Assembly: GCF_001645105.1 (NCBI RefSeq)
Contig: NZ_LKEG01000014.1
Span: forward strand, 1-64,000
Reading direction: 5' to 3'
Source of the DNA: Pseudomonas marginalis
Lineage (GTDB): Bacteria; Pseudomonadota; Gammaproteobacteria; Pseudomonadales; Pseudomonadaceae
Length of the DNA stretch: 64,000 nucleotides
The position numbers and the translations under genes were made by a program. This document shows, piece after piece, positions 52,797 through 63,182 of this stretch. Within the stretch, counting starts at the first letter, position 1; each line of letters opens with the position of its first letter. The notes under the pieces were generated by a model. It saw nothing but the letters and a program-made list of their open reading frames with translations, was not told the origin of the DNA and made no database searches.

Positions 52797-53723
52797 ATGC
52801 TGCGTTTTGATGATTTGCAGTTGTTCGTGCGGGCGGCGGACTTGGGCAGCCTGTCCGCTGCGGCACGGGTGATGGACCTGTCGCCTGCGGTGGCCAGTGC
52901 GGCGCTCAAGCGTATCGAGCAGCAACTGGGCGCGCGCTTGCTGGCACGCTCCACGCGCAGCCTGCGCCTGACCGCCGAAGGCGAGGGTTTCCTGGAATAC
53001 GCCCGCGCGGCGTTGAGCTCGCTGGATGAAGGACGACGCTTGTTGGCCAGCGGCCAGGACCATGTCAGCGGGGTGCTGCAACTCTCGGCCCCTTCGGATT
53101 TCGGGCGTAACCAACTGCTGCCGTGGCTGGACGAGTTCCAGCGTGAGTACCCGCAGCTCACCGTGCGCCTGCTGTTGGGCGATCGTATTGCCGATCTGTT
53201 CCGTCAACCGGTGGATATCGCCCTGCGTTACGGTGAGCCCGAGGATTCCAGCCTTGTCGCGCTGCCTGTCGCACCGAATAACGTTCGCGTGCTGTGTGCC
53301 TCCCCCAGTTACCTCGCTCGGCAGGGTGAACCTCGGCATCTGGAGCAATTGGCCCAACACAATTGCCTGCTGTATATGCTCGGCAGCCGGGTCCACGATC
53401 ACTGGAGCTTTCACGATGGCAAACGTGAAGTCAGCCTGACGGTCAGCGGAGACCGTTTCAGTGACGATGCCGACGTCGTCCGCCGTTGGGCGGTGGCGGG
53501 TGTGGGCATTGCCTACAAGTCCTGGCTCGATGTCAGCACCGACGTGCTGGCTGGGCGATTGCGCGTGATCCTGCCTGAACTGCGTGGCGAGCGCACGCCG
53601 CTCAACCTGCTGTGCGCCCACCGTGCGCAACTGAGCAAGCCCATCAACCTGTTGCGGGAAATGCTCGTGTCCCGTTGTGCGACGTTGACCGCCCAGTTGT
53701 CGGAGCGATGGCACGCGAGGTAA
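52797..53723 (+). CDS. LysR-family transcriptional regulator
   Basis: A 308-residue LysR regulator. The N-terminal HTH reads DLQLFVRAADLGSLSAAARVMDLSPAVASAALKRIEQQLG. The effector-binding domain (about 90-300) follows, with LGDRIADLFRQPVDIALRYGEPEDSSLVA. It resembles the AaeR/CrgA-type subgroup. It is divergent from the ABM-oxidoreductase pair with 117 bases between, so it probably regulates that pair and itself. The inducer is unknown, but a quinone or aldehyde would fit the targets. Confidence 0.93.
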   Translation: MLRFDDLQLFVRAADLGSLSAAARVMDLSPAVASAALKRIEQQLGARLLARSTRSLRLTAEGEGFLEYARAALSSLDEGRRLLASGQDHVSGVLQLSAPSDFGRNQLLPWLDEFQREYPQLTVRLLLGDRIADLFRQPVDIALRYGEPEDSSLVALPVAPNNVRVLCASPSYLARQGEPRHLEQLAQHNCLLYMLGSRVHDHWSFHDGKREVSLTVSGDRFSDDADVVRRWAVAGVGIAYKSWLDVSTDVLAGRLRVILPELRGERTPLNLLCAHRAQLSKPINLLREMLVSRCATLTAQLSERWHAR

Positions 53724-53859
53724 CGGCTTCCATCACAGTAGGAAATTTCACTCAGATCCCGTCCCTATCCACGCTGTCAGACGCGGTGGAACTGCGGGTG
53801 GGAGCCCCTATACTTTGGCGCCAACCTCATCAGAACAATAAATCGACAGGGAGTGAAAG

Positions 53860-54549
53860 ATGGAAGCAGCGCCTTGTATCAGTCAGATCGCCAGCTTGCT
53901 CGCCGAGCCCAAACGCACCGCCATGCTGTGGGCCTTGATGGATGGCTCGGCCAAGTCACCGGTAGAGTTGGCGACGCTCACCGGGTTGTCGGCGACCTCC
54001 GCCAATGCGCATCTGGCGCGACTGACCGCGGGTGGTTTGTTGCGGGTGGAGGCCCGGCGTGGCAAGCGCTTGTTTCGCGTGGCCGCGCCTGATGTCAGCG
54101 CCGCCATCAATGCCATGGCCAGGACCACCATGGCCTGCGCCGTACGCAATGCGCCGGACACGTTACCGCAACCGCTGGCGGCCCCGCCGTCGTTGCGCCA
54201 TGCCCGGCTGTGCCATGGGCACCTAGGCGGCGAGCTGGGAGCGCAGCTGTATCAACATATGCTGGAGGCGGGGTGGATCGAGCGCTACGAGCAACGTACC
54301 GATGTCACGGTAAAAGGCGCGCAGCATTTGGCGGGCCTGGGTATTTTCACCCAGGCGCTGGCGTCGCCGCTGGTGTGTAACTGTTTCGACTGGAGCCAGC
54401 AGCAGCCGCACTTGGGCGGTGCGTTGGGGGCGGGGTTGTTGCAACTGTTTTTACAGTCGAATTGGATCAGCGTGATCAACGAGTCACAAGCCTTGCAGGT
54501 CAATGATCTCGAGCAGTTGGAAATCACCCGATTGACCCTGCCTGCGTGA
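53860..54549 (+). CDS. ArsR-type winged-helix regulator with C-terminal extension
   Basis: A 229-residue regulator, more than twice the ArsR size. The winged HTH covers residues 1-95 (IASLLAEPKRTAMLWALMDG, LSATSANAHLARLTAGGLL). The extension contains RHARLCHGHLGGELGAQLYQHML and a CNCFDWSQQQPHLGGALGAGLL segment; related ArsR proteins keep CYDHLAG at the first site, here CHGHLGG. Possible thiol or metal sensing through Cys-rich sites (PLVCNCFDW) is inference. The ATG has GGGAG upstream. The gene stands alone and no target is apparent. Confidence 0.87.
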   Translation: MEAAPCISQIASLLAEPKRTAMLWALMDGSAKSPVELATLTGLSATSANAHLARLTAGGLLRVEARRGKRLFRVAAPDVSAAINAMARTTMACAVRNAPDTLPQPLAAPPSLRHARLCHGHLGGELGAQLYQHMLEAGWIERYEQRTDVTVKGAQHLAGLGIFTQALASPLVCNCFDWSQQQPHLGGALGAGLLQLFLQSNWISVINESQALQVNDLEQLEITRLTLPA

Positions 54550-54586
54550 TCCTGCGCGGTGGCGGCAGAGGGCAAGGCTTAGCCGT

Positions 54587-54621
54587 TGTGGGAGCGGCGG
54601 TGTGACGTGCTCGCTCCCACA
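54587..54621. repeat. REP-like palindrome
   Basis: TGTGGGAGCGGCGG at the left and CTCGCTCCCACA at the right form an imperfect inverted repeat of a further, degenerate REP type, between the ArsR gene and the adenine deaminase gene, which are convergent. It could form a terminator stem but lacks a clear T run. Confidence 0.7.
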
Positions 54622-54651
54622 GTTAGCCTGCATTCACTCAGTGAATGAGGT

Positions 54652-55608
<957 letters not shown>

Positions 55609-55799
55609 CTAAATTCTCATCAGGTGCAATGGCGGCATTCTACAGGCCATGGCCGAAATAATCGGCAAAACCTGACCAGCAGGAGAGTTTTGCTTTTATT
55701 TACGCAAGGGCCGTGTGAACTAAGGTGTAACGAAACGTTAGCGGCTTGGCGCAGTCTGTACCCCATCAATGACTGATTTGCCGTACTAAAAGGCCCGTA

Positions 55800-56891
55800 A
55801 TGCTCACATCCCTCAAGCAAGAAAAATTCATGCTGCTGGCGCTGATTGCCGCCATCGCCGCCTACCCGTTGGAGCACTGGATGCTCCATAGCGGGCAAAT
55901 GGTGGCGCTGCTGGCCGGCGTGGCGCTGATCGGCTTTATCGTCGTGGCATCGATGCGCGTGGCTCATCACGCCGAGCAACTGGCGGAAAAGGTCGGCGAC
56001 CCTTACGGCACCATGATCCTCACGCTCGCTGCGGTGCTGGTGGAAGTGGTGATCCTGGCGATCATGATGAGTAATGAACCGTCGCCCACCCTGGTGCGCG
56101 ACACCATCTACTCGGCGGTGATGCTCGACATCAACGGGATTCTCGGCCTGGCCGCGCTGATGGGCGGCATCAAGCATGGTGAACAATCCTACAATGACGA
56201 TTCGGCGCGCACCTACAGCGTGATGATCCTCACCGCCATGGGCGTGTCGATGGTGGTGCCGGAATTTATCCCCGAAGCCGACTGGAAAATTTACTCGGCC
56301 TTCACCATTGGCGCGATGGTGGTGCTTTACACCCTGTTCCTGCGCATGCAGGTGGGGCCGCACAGTTATTTTTTCAGCTACAGCTATCCGGAAAAACGCC
56401 GTAAGAAGCAGCCGCAAGAGCAGGACGCACCGTCGGTCAACCTGGCGTTCTCCATAGGCACCCTGGTGTTCGGGGTGATCGTGATTGGCGCGCTGGCCGA
56501 GGTGATGTCCAAGACGCTCGACCTGGGCCTGGAAGGTACGGGGGCGCCGCCGGTTATCACGGCGATCGTGGTCGCGGCTATTTCGGCGGCGCCGGAGATT
56601 TTGACCGCGTTGCGCGCTGCGTTGGCGAACCGCATGCAGTCGGTGGTGAATATCGCGTTGGGTGCATCGTTGTCGACGGTGATCTTGACGGTGCCGGTGA
56701 TGGAGGCCATGGCGCTCTACACTGGCCAGCCGTTCCAGATGGCGATGACGCCGGTACAAACGGTGATGGTGTTTATCACGCTGATTGTCAGCGCGATCAA
56801 CCTCAACGATGGCGAAACCAATGCCATTGAGGGTATGACGCATTTTGTGTTGTTTGCGACCTTTATCATGTTGTCGCTGCTGGGGTTGTAA
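55800..56891 (+). CDS. Ca2+/H+-type cation antiporter (ChaA-like)
   Basis: A 363-residue inner-membrane exchanger with two Na_Ca_ex repeats and about eleven helices. The alpha-repeat signatures are GTMILTLAAVLVEVVILAIMM and AISAAPEILTALRAAL, both with conserved acidic residues. A charged loop (YPEKRRKKQPQEQDAP) joins the halves. It matches ionic transporters annotated y4hA/ChaA in Pseudomonas and PA0147-like synteny. The ion is not proven; Ca2+ or Na+ export is expected. Confidence 0.9.
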   Translation: MLTSLKQEKFMLLALIAAIAAYPLEHWMLHSGQMVALLAGVALIGFIVVASMRVAHHAEQLAEKVGDPYGTMILTLAAVLVEVVILAIMMSNEPSPTLVRDTIYSAVMLDINGILGLAALMGGIKHGEQSYNDDSARTYSVMILTAMGVSMVVPEFIPEADWKIYSAFTIGAMVVLYTLFLRMQVGPHSYFFSYSYPEKRRKKQPQEQDAPSVNLAFSIGTLVFGVIVIGALAEVMSKTLDLGLEGTGAPPVITAIVVAAISAAPEILTALRAALANRMQSVVNIALGASLSTVILTVPVMEAMALYTGQPFQMAMTPVQTVMVFITLIVSAINLNDGETNAIEGMTHFVLFATFIMLSLLGL

Positions 56892-56920
56892 CCGGTTCTT
56901 CAAACCACCACAAAAACGAA

Positions 56921-57006
56921 GGTGGGGGCTTGCTCCCGATGGCGGAGTGTCAGCCAGTACATGTATCGGCTGAACCACCGCTATCGGGGGCAAGCCCCCT
57001 CCCACA
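56921..57006. repeat. REPIN
   Basis: An inverted REP pair; the left arm GGTGGGGGCTTGCTCCCGAT is slightly truncated and the right arm ATCGGGGGCAAGCCCCCTCC is complete. The spacer (GGAGTGTCAGCCAGTACATG) resembles that of the REPIN at 22375-22462. Located between the convergent antiporter and 8-oxoguanine deaminase genes. Confidence 0.88.
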
Positions 57007-57024
57007 TTTTGACCTGTGTTTGGC

Positions 57025-58383
57025 TTAGGTTCCGGCGATCAGTTGTTTCGCTGCCTGGCTGTGATCGGCGATCAGGCCTTTCAGATCCAGTCCTTCGACT
57101 TGGCCATCGATTACGCGCCACGTGCCGCCGATCATTACCCGATCCGCCCGATCCGCGCCGCACAACAGCAGCGCCGAGATCGGATCGTGGCTGCCGGAGA
57201 AGCGCAGCTCATCGAGCTTGAACAGCGCCAGGTCGGCCTGTTTGCCGACAGCCAATTCACCGATATCCGTACGCCCGAGTAACTGCGCCGAGCCTTTGGT
57301 CGCCCAGCCAAGTACAGCTTCCGGGGTGATTTTTTCTGCGCCATAACGTAGACGCTGGATATACAAGGCCTGGCGGGTTTCGAGGATCATGTTCGACGCG
57401 TCGTTGGAGGCGGAACCGTCCACGCCCAGGCCGATGGGCGCGCCCGCAGCGAGCAGGTCCAGGGTCGGGCAGATGCCGGACGCCAGACGCATGTTCGAGC
57501 TTGGGCAGTGGCAGATACCGGTGCCGGCGGCGCCCAGGCGCGCAATTTCATCCGGGTTGAAGTGAATGCCATGGGCCAGCCAGGTCCGCGGGCCGAGCCA
57601 GCCGACGCTGTCGAGGTAGTCCACGGTGCGCAGCCCGAAACGTTGGAGGCAGAAGTCTTCCTCGTCGAGGGTTTCCGCCAGGTGAGTGTGCAGGCGCACA
57701 TCCAGGGTGTTTGCCAGTTCGGCGCTGGCTTGCATGATTTCCGGGGTGACGGAAAACGGTGAGCAGGGTGCCAGGGCAATCTGGATGTGCGCGCCATCGC
57801 CGCGTTGGTGGTATTCGCGGATCAGGCGCTGGCTGTCTTCGAGGATGACTTGGCCTTGTTGTACGGTCTGTTGCGGCGGTAGGCCGCCGTCGGCTTCGCC
57901 CAGGCTCATGGAACCGCGGGTGAGCATGGCGCGCATGCCCAATTCGCGCACGCTGTCGACTTGCACGTCGATGGCGTTTTCCAGGCCGTCGGGGAACAGG
58001 TAGTGGTGGTCTGCCGCCGTGGTGCAGCCCGAGAGCAGCAATTCTGCGAGTGCCACCTTGGACGCCAGGGCAAGTTTTTCCGGGGTCAGCCGTGCCCATA
58101 CCGGGTACAGGGTTTTCAACCAGGGAAACAAGGGTTGATTGACCACCGGCGCCCAGGCGCGGGTCAGGGTTTGATAGAAGTGATGGTGGGTGTTGATCAG
58201 CCCTGGCAGGACCACATGCTCACGCGCATCGAACACTTGGGTGCAGGGTTGTGCGGGTGCTTGGCCTTGGGCCAGCACTTCGCTGATCACACCGTCTTGC
58301 AGCACCAGGCCGCCACGGGCGTCGAGGCCGTTGGCAGTGAAAATGGCGAGGGGGTTTTTTAACCAGATACGGGTCGCAGGCAT
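57025..58383 (-). CDS. 8-oxoguanine deaminase
   Basis: A 452-residue amidohydrolase that converts 8-oxoguanine to urate, as shown for P. aeruginosa PA0142, which it resembles in length and motifs. Metal ligands appear as NTHHHFYQTLTRAW (HxH), RLHTHLAETLDEE (His), WLAHGIHF (His) and LGVDGSASND (Asp). The first His pair is followed by the FYQ segment typical of cytosine/8-oxoguanine deaminase-like members. No clear neighbour operon; antiporter convergent on the left, SDR gene 190 bases upstream. Confidence 0.92.
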   Translation of the reverse strand: MPATRIWLKNPLAIFTANGLDARGGLVLQDGVISEVLAQGQAPAQPCTQVFDAREHVVLPGLINTHHHFYQTLTRAWAPVVNQPLFPWLKTLYPVWARLTPEKLALASKVALAELLLSGCTTAADHHYLFPDGLENAIDVQVDSVRELGMRAMLTRGSMSLGEADGGLPPQQTVQQGQVILEDSQRLIREYHQRGDGAHIQIALAPCSPFSVTPEIMQASAELANTLDVRLHTHLAETLDEEDFCLQRFGLRTVDYLDSVGWLGPRTWLAHGIHFNPDEIARLGAAGTGICHCPSSNMRLASGICPTLDLLAAGAPIGLGVDGSASNDASNMILETRQALYIQRLRYGAEKITPEAVLGWATKGSAQLLGRTDIGELAVGKQADLALFKLDELRFSGSHDPISALLLCGADRADRVMIGGTWRVIDGQVEGLDLKGLIADHSQAAKQLIAGT

Positions 58384-58527
58384 TGGCCGGCTCCTCTGAA
58401 TGATGGGTTCAGGTTTGCCAGCTCAGTGTTGCCCTGTCTGCTGATCCAGGGTCGCCGGGGAGGGCGAGGTGGGTAGATTACGTGTAGTTCGAGATCTGGT
58501 CTACCTGTAGGAATAGAGCGCGTTCAG

Positions 58528-58553
58528 TGTGGGAGGGAGCAAGCCCCCTCCCT
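58528..58553. repeat. Single REP palindrome
   Basis: TGTGGGAGGGAGCAAGCCCC-type copy directly upstream of the SDR stop on its 3' side, with the right arm decayed (CCTTCC in place of CCCACA). Probably a lone relic REP. Confidence 0.75.
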
Positions 58554-58575
58554 TCCATCTGTTCATCCTCGGGGG

Positions 58576-59262
58576 TTACCAGGCGATGGTGTCGCCTTTG
58601 TAATCGATGAAGTGATGACCGCCTTTGCCAGTGTAGGCGTTCACTTGGTCAACCAGGCCACGCACGCTGGTGTCGACGTCGATGTGCGCGTTTTCGCCGC
58701 CCATATCGGTCTTCACCCAGCCCGGGTGCAACGACAGTACGGTCGGCTTGTGATCACCCAGCTGGGTGATAAAGCTGTTGGTCATGGAGTTGAGCGCGGC
58801 CTTGCTGGCTTTGTACAGCGCCAGGTCTGAGCCGTCGGGGATGGTCACGCTGCCCAATACCGAACTCATGAAAGCCAGTACGCCGCTGTCCTTGCGGATC
58901 TGCCCGACAAAGCGCTGGGCCAGGTTGATCGGCGCCACGGCGTTGGTAAAAAACAATTGGCCGACTTCGGCCAGGGTGGCGTGCCCCGGCTCCTGATTGG
59001 CAGGGCCTTTGACGCCGGCGTTGACGAACAGCAGGTCGAAGGTGCGTTCCTTGAGGCGTTGGGCCAGGGCGATCACGGCTTGTTGATCGTCCATGTCGAG
59101 TTTTTCGATCTGGACCGGGCCAACGGCTTTCAGGGCATCGGCCTTGCTCGGATCACGCACGGTGGCGGTCACGTCCCAACCGTCCTGAAGCAGTTGCTTG
59201 ACCAGGCCAAGGCCCAGCCCGCGCGAGGCGCCGATGATCAATGCGGTTTTTGGCGTAGACAT
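58576..59262 (-). CDS. Short-chain dehydrogenase/reductase
   Basis: A 228-residue SDR. The cofactor loop IIGASRGLGLGLVK, the NAG-type motif NAGVKGPA, the catalytic Ser in FMSSVLG and Tyr-x3-Lys in LYKASKAAL are intact. Length and the closing YTGKGGHHFIDYKGD resemble the CsgA-like SDR group. The ATG at 59262 starts the core; an upstream extension is rejected. The substrate is unknown. Confidence 0.9.
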   Translation of the reverse strand: MSTPKTALIIGASRGLGLGLVKQLLQDGWDVTATVRDPSKADALKAVGPVQIEKLDMDDQQAVIALAQRLKERTFDLLFVNAGVKGPANQEPGHATLAEVGQLFFTNAVAPINLAQRFVGQIRKDSGVLAFMSSVLGSVTIPDGSDLALYKASKAALNSMTNSFITQLGDHKPTVLSLHPGWVKTDMGGENAHIDVDTSVRGLVDQVNAYTGKGGHHFIDYKGDTIAW

Positions 59263-59311
59263 GAAAAGCTTCCTTTGGAGTCGCGGTTCAGGGAGTGCAA
59301 CGTTAGCAGTT

Positions 59312-59893
59312 TCAGCGTTGTAGCAGGATACGCCCACGACTGAGGTCGGCGAGTTGAGTTTGCAGGGTGTCGATATGGGCTTCGCCCAAGGCGAGCTGCA
59401 ACTCGACGCCGTTGGCGGTGAAGGTTTCTTCAATCACCAGCCCGCCCAGTTCAGCGACGCGCAATTTCACCAGGTTCAGCTCGGCGAACCCACAGGCGCA
59501 ACTCAGCGGGACGCGGCTGATCAGTTCGATGCGTTCGGCATTTTGCAGGCATTTATTCGCGCCGCCGCCGTACGCACGGGCGAGACCGCCGGTTCCCAGC
59601 TGGATGCCGCCGTACCAGCGAATCACCAGCACCGCGACCTGATCAAAACCCTGTGCCTCGATGGCCGCCAGGATCGGCCGTCCGGCGGTGCCGCCGGGTT
59701 CGCCGTCGTCATTGCTGCGGTATTGGTCGGCAAGTTTCCAGGCCCAGCAATTGTGCGTGGCGTTCAAGTCGCTGTACTGCTCGAAAAACGCCTGGGCGTC
59801 TTGCGGGCTGGTGATCGGGGCGGCGAGGGTGATAAAGCGGCTTTTGCGTATTTCTTCGCGAAACTCGCAAAGGCCGGTGAGCGTGAAAGGCAT
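59312..59893 (-). CDS. YigZ/IMPACT family protein
   Basis: A 193-residue protein with an N-terminal UPF0029 (YigZ/IMPACT) domain: REEIRKSRFITLAAPI, NCWAWKL, DGEPGGTAGRPIL and RWYGGIQLGTGGLARAY. The C-terminal domain is the DUF1949-like ferredoxin fold. Function uncertain; eukaryotic IMPACT binds GCN1. It sits 12 bases after the TetR gene and 50 before the SDR gene, so the group may be cotranscribed. Confidence 0.93.
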   Translation of the reverse strand: MPFTLTGLCEFREEIRKSRFITLAAPITSPQDAQAFFEQYSDLNATHNCWAWKLADQYRSNDDGEPGGTAGRPILAAIEAQGFDQVAVLVIRWYGGIQLGTGGLARAYGGGANKCLQNAERIELISRVPLSCACGFAELNLVKLRVAELGGLVIEETFTANGVELQLALGEAHIDTLQTQLADLSRGRILLQR

Positions 59894-59905
59894 AAGTCGC
59901 TTCGT

Positions 59906-60565
59906 TTAATAGGCGGGCTTGATGCCACAGCCCTTGAGAATGATGTGGATCAGGTTGGTGCCGGCGTCTTCCATGTCCTGCTTGGTCAGCTTGGTGCGAC
60001 CGGTGACGCGGCAGATCTGGGTGGCGAAGTCGGCGTAGTGCTGGGTGCTGCCCCACAGCAGGAAGATCAGGTGCACGGGGTCTATCGGGTCCATCTTGCC
60101 GGCGTCGATCCAGGCTTGGAACACGGCCGCGCGGCCGCTGAACCAGGCGCGGTAATCCTGGCTGAAATATTCGGTGAGGCATTCACCGCCGCTGATGATC
60201 TCCATGGCGAAGATCCGTGAAGCCTGGGGTTGGCGCCGTGAGAATTCCATCTTGGTGCGGATGTAGCGGGTGAGGGCCACGGCCGGATCATCCTCGGCGG
60301 TCAGCGCGTTGAAGGTGCTGTCCCACAGTTCGAGGATATTGCTGAGCACAGCGATATACAGGCCCAGCTTGTTGGTGAAGTAGTAGTGCAGATTGGCCTT
60401 CGGCAGCCCGGCACTGGCCGCGATGGTGTTCATGCTGGTGCCTTTGTAGCCATGGCGCGCGAACTCGTCTTCAGCAGCCTGGAGAATCGCTTGTTCGTTC
60501 TTTTGCCGAATGCGGCTGGCGGGTTTACCGGCTTGGTTGCTGTGGGCAGGAACTTCGAGGCTCAT
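59906..60565 (-). CDS. TetR-family regulator (RutR-like)
   Basis: A 219-residue repressor. The N-terminal HTH lies in ILQAAEDEFARHGYKGTSMNTIAASAGLPKANLHYYF, close to RutR/PsrA-type HTH. The C-terminal domain includes HLIFLLWGSTQHYADFATQI. Adjacency to the nucleobase permease and resemblance to PA1520 suggest that it senses a pyrimidine or purine. The ATG at 60565 is preferred over a longer frame starting at 60604. No operator could be confidently identified. Confidence 0.88.
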   Translation of the reverse strand: MSLEVPAHSNQAGKPASRIRQKNEQAILQAAEDEFARHGYKGTSMNTIAASAGLPKANLHYYFTNKLGLYIAVLSNILELWDSTFNALTAEDDPAVALTRYIRTKMEFSRRQPQASRIFAMEIISGGECLTEYFSQDYRAWFSGRAAVFQAWIDAGKMDPIDPVHLIFLLWGSTQHYADFATQICRVTGRTKLTKQDMEDAGTNLIHIILKGCGIKPAY

Positions 60566-60652
60566 GGAGGTTTCCGTGCTGATCGATAGAGACGACGTGT
60601 GCACAGATAACCCACCCTCAAGCCTCAGACAAGTCCTGATGCAATAAAACCG

Positions 60653-62047
60653 TCAAAGCGGTTCCAGTGTGTCGCTTTCCGTTGTGTGGTTTGCGTCAGC
60701 ACGGGAGGCTTTGGCTTCCGGCAATAACAGGCACAACACGATGGCCGTCAGCCCGCCGCTGGTGATGGCCGAATCGAACAGGTTCTGCACCAGCATAGGC
60801 ATCAAGTGCAGCAGGTTCGGTTGGGCGGCGATGCCCAGGCCGACACCAAACGACGTGGCGATGATCAGCATGCTGCGCCGGTCCAGCGGTGCCTGGGCGA
60901 GGATGCGCACGCCGGCGGCGGCCACACTGCCGAACATCACCAAGGTTGCGCCGCCCAGTACCGGTTTGGGGATTTGCTGCAGCACTGCGCCGATCAACGG
61001 AAACAGGCCCAGGCCAAACAACACCACGCCGATATATAAGCCGACGTAACGGCTGGCCACGCCGGTGAGTTGGATCACGCCGTTGTTTTGCGCGAAGGTG
61101 GTGTTGGGGAAGGCGCTGAAGGTGGCGGCGATCATGCAGCTCACGCCATCGCCGAGTACGCCGCCCTTGAGCCGGCTTATATAGGAAGGGCCGCTGATGG
61201 GCTGGCGGGCGATCATGCAGTTGGCGGTGAGGTCGCCGACGGTTTCGATGCTGCTGATCAGATAAATCAGCGCGATCGGCAGGAAAGCGCTCCAGTCGAA
61301 GTTGAAACCGAAGCGAAACGGAATCGGCAGGCTCACCAGCGGCAGGTCGGGCAGGGCTTGGGGCACGAGTTTGCCGCTGAACCAGGCGGCCAGGCTGCCA
61401 AGGGCCAGGCCGATGATGATGGCCGAGAGGCGTACCCACGGCGTGTTGGAGCGGTTGAGCAGGATGATCGTCAACACCACGAACAGACCCAGCGCCAGGT
61501 TGGTGGGTGCGCCGAAGTCGGGGGCGTTGAAACCGCCGCCAAGATCAGTGATGCCGACCTTGATCAAGCTGATGCCGATCAGGGTGATGACAATCCCGGT
61601 CACCAGCGGCGTGATGACCCGACGCAGTTGACCGATGAATCGGCTCAGCACGATCTGCACCGCGGCGCCGAAAAAGCACACGCCAAAGATCATTGCCATG
61701 ATGTCTTCCGGACTGCCGCCGCGTTGCTTCACCAGGAAGCCCGCCGACAGCACCGCGCCGAGGAACGCGAAGCTGGTGCCTTGCAGGCAGATCATCCCGG
61801 CGCCGATACCAAATGGCCTACGCGCCTGGATGAAGGTGCCCACACCGGAAACCATCAACGCCATGCTGATCAGGTACGGTAAATGCGCGGTGAGTCCCAA
61901 GGTAGAACCGATGATCAGCGGCGGGGTGATGATGCCAACAAAGGCGGCCAGCACGTGTTGCAGTGCAGCGAGGAAGGCCGGGGCAGGTTTCGGCCGGTCG
62001 TTGAGACCGTAGATAAGGTCGCTGGGGCTGGAGGTTTCTGGTGGCAT
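60653..62047 (-). CDS. Nucleobase:cation symporter-2 (uracil/xanthine permease family)
   Basis: A permease of about 464 residues with fourteen predicted helices, including ALQHVLAAFVGIITPPLII at the start and ISSIETVGDLTANCMI, the NCS2 signature region. AALSAFPNTTFAQNNGVI-like segments (FSAFPNTTFAQNNGVIQLTG) support purine rather than uracil transport. The start is uncertain: an ATG at 62047 is used; a TTG sixteen codons upstream (62095) also lacks a clear ribosome site. It is 87 bases upstream of the TetR gene. Confidence 0.88.
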   Translation of the reverse strand: MPPETSSPSDLIYGLNDRPKPAPAFLAALQHVLAAFVGIITPPLIIGSTLGLTAHLPYLISMALMVSGVGTFIQARRPFGIGAGMICLQGTSFAFLGAVLSAGFLVKQRGGSPEDIMAMIFGVCFFGAAVQIVLSRFIGQLRRVITPLVTGIVITLIGISLIKVGITDLGGGFNAPDFGAPTNLALGLFVVLTIILLNRSNTPWVRLSAIIIGLALGSLAAWFSGKLVPQALPDLPLVSLPIPFRFGFNFDWSAFLPIALIYLISSIETVGDLTANCMIARQPISGPSYISRLKGGVLGDGVSCMIAATFSAFPNTTFAQNNGVIQLTGVASRYVGLYIGVVLFGLGLFPLIGAVLQQIPKPVLGGATLVMFGSVAAAGVRILAQAPLDRRSMLIIATSFGVGLGIAAQPNLLHLMPMLVQNLFDSAITSGGLTAIVLCLLLPEAKASRADANHTTESDTLEPL

Positions 62048-62135
62048 GGGGGGCAAACTCGAGTCGGACGGTTCTAGGTCCTTGTGCGCTTGCAAAAAGC
62101 TGTCCAGTTGCTCAGCTTTTCACAAAAGACCTGGG

Positions 62136-63056
62136 TTAGCGCGTTGCGGCCAGGCTTTCGAGGAAGCTTTCCAGCACCAAATGGGGGCGACGGCCCTTGC
62201 GCGTGACCGATGCGAGGCTCAAATCGTAAAAACGTGTAGCCGGTTTCAGCGCACGCAGTCGGCCTTGTTGTACCCACAGGCTGGCGTAGTGATCGGGCAA
62301 GTAGCCGATGTAGCGACCGGTGAGGATCAGGAAGGCCATGCCTTCGCGGTCTGAGGCGCTGGCGGTGCAGTTGAGGACTTGGTAATGGGCCTGGATCTCG
62401 GCGGGCAGGCGGAAGGTCGGGGCGATGGCGTCCTGGGCATCGACGCGTGCATCGTCCAGCTGCCTGTCGTCGGCATAGAACAACGGATGGCCCACCGCGC
62501 AGTAGAGCAGTGAACGCTCGCTGTACAGCGGCTGGTATTCCAACCCCGACAGGGCGCTGGCCTGGGGCACCACGCCGACATGCAGGCGGCCGTCGAGTAC
62601 GCCTTGTTCAACTTCGTTGGGGGCGATCATACGGATCTGGATCTGCACGTCCGGGCCGCGCTCCTTCAATTGCGCGAGCGCGTGGGTGATGCGCATATGG
62701 GGCAGAGTGACGAGGTTGTCGGTGAGGCCGATGATCAGTTCCCCGCGCAGATGCTGGTGCAGGCCGTTGACCTCGGTGCGAAAGCTTTCCAAGGCACTTA
62801 ATAGTTGCAGGGCCGATTGGTAGACCTCGCGACCCTCTTCGGTCAGGGAGAACCCGGCGCGGCCGCGTTGGCACAGTCTTAATCCGAGCCGTTGCTCAAG
62901 ATCGCTCATTTGTTGGCTGATCGCCGAACGCCCGATGCCCAGCACGGTTTCCGCCGCCGAAAAGCCCCCGCACTCCACCACGCTGCGAAAGATGCGCAGC
63001 AGGCGGATATCAAAGTCGCTGACTTGCGCCAGGGGATCGGGTCGACGGCTGCTCAT
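62136..63056 (-). CDS. LysR-family regulator divergent from bauA
   Basis: A 306-residue LysR regulator with HTH DFDIRLLRIFRSVVECGGFSAAETVLGIGRSAISQQMSDLEQRLG and an effector domain. It is divergent from the beta-alanine-pyruvate aminotransferase gene with 126 bases between, as PA0133 is from bauA, so it likely regulates beta-alanine catabolism. The bauR symbol is not assigned because this rests on synteny only. Confidence 0.9.
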   Translation of the reverse strand: MSSRRPDPLAQVSDFDIRLLRIFRSVVECGGFSAAETVLGIGRSAISQQMSDLEQRLGLRLCQRGRAGFSLTEEGREVYQSALQLLSALESFRTEVNGLHQHLRGELIIGLTDNLVTLPHMRITHALAQLKERGPDVQIQIRMIAPNEVEQGVLDGRLHVGVVPQASALSGLEYQPLYSERSLLYCAVGHPLFYADDRQLDDARVDAQDAIAPTFRLPAEIQAHYQVLNCTASASDREGMAFLILTGRYIGYLPDHYASLWVQQGRLRALKPATRFYDLSLASVTRKGRRPHLVLESFLESLAATR

Positions 63057-63182
63057 AGTTTAGTGAAGGCCTGACTGAAGGTTAGAAGAGTTGGATTTCA
63101 CCGACTTTATCGCCGTGGCAATTTAGCTGCAACAACGCTTTTTCAATCCCGACGCTGCCTTTTGCCTTGCGAGGTTTTGCTG

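Noticed and set aside
55728-55740. TAACGAAACGTTA palindrome before the antiporter as a PurR-like operator
   Set aside because: Short and half-sized compared with known purine operators; could be chance. Mentioned only as context.
55620-57005. 461-codon minus-strand frame opposite the antiporter
   Set aside because: His/Arg-rich composition, crosses a REPIN and the adenine deaminase upstream region; the plus-strand antiporter is clearly real.
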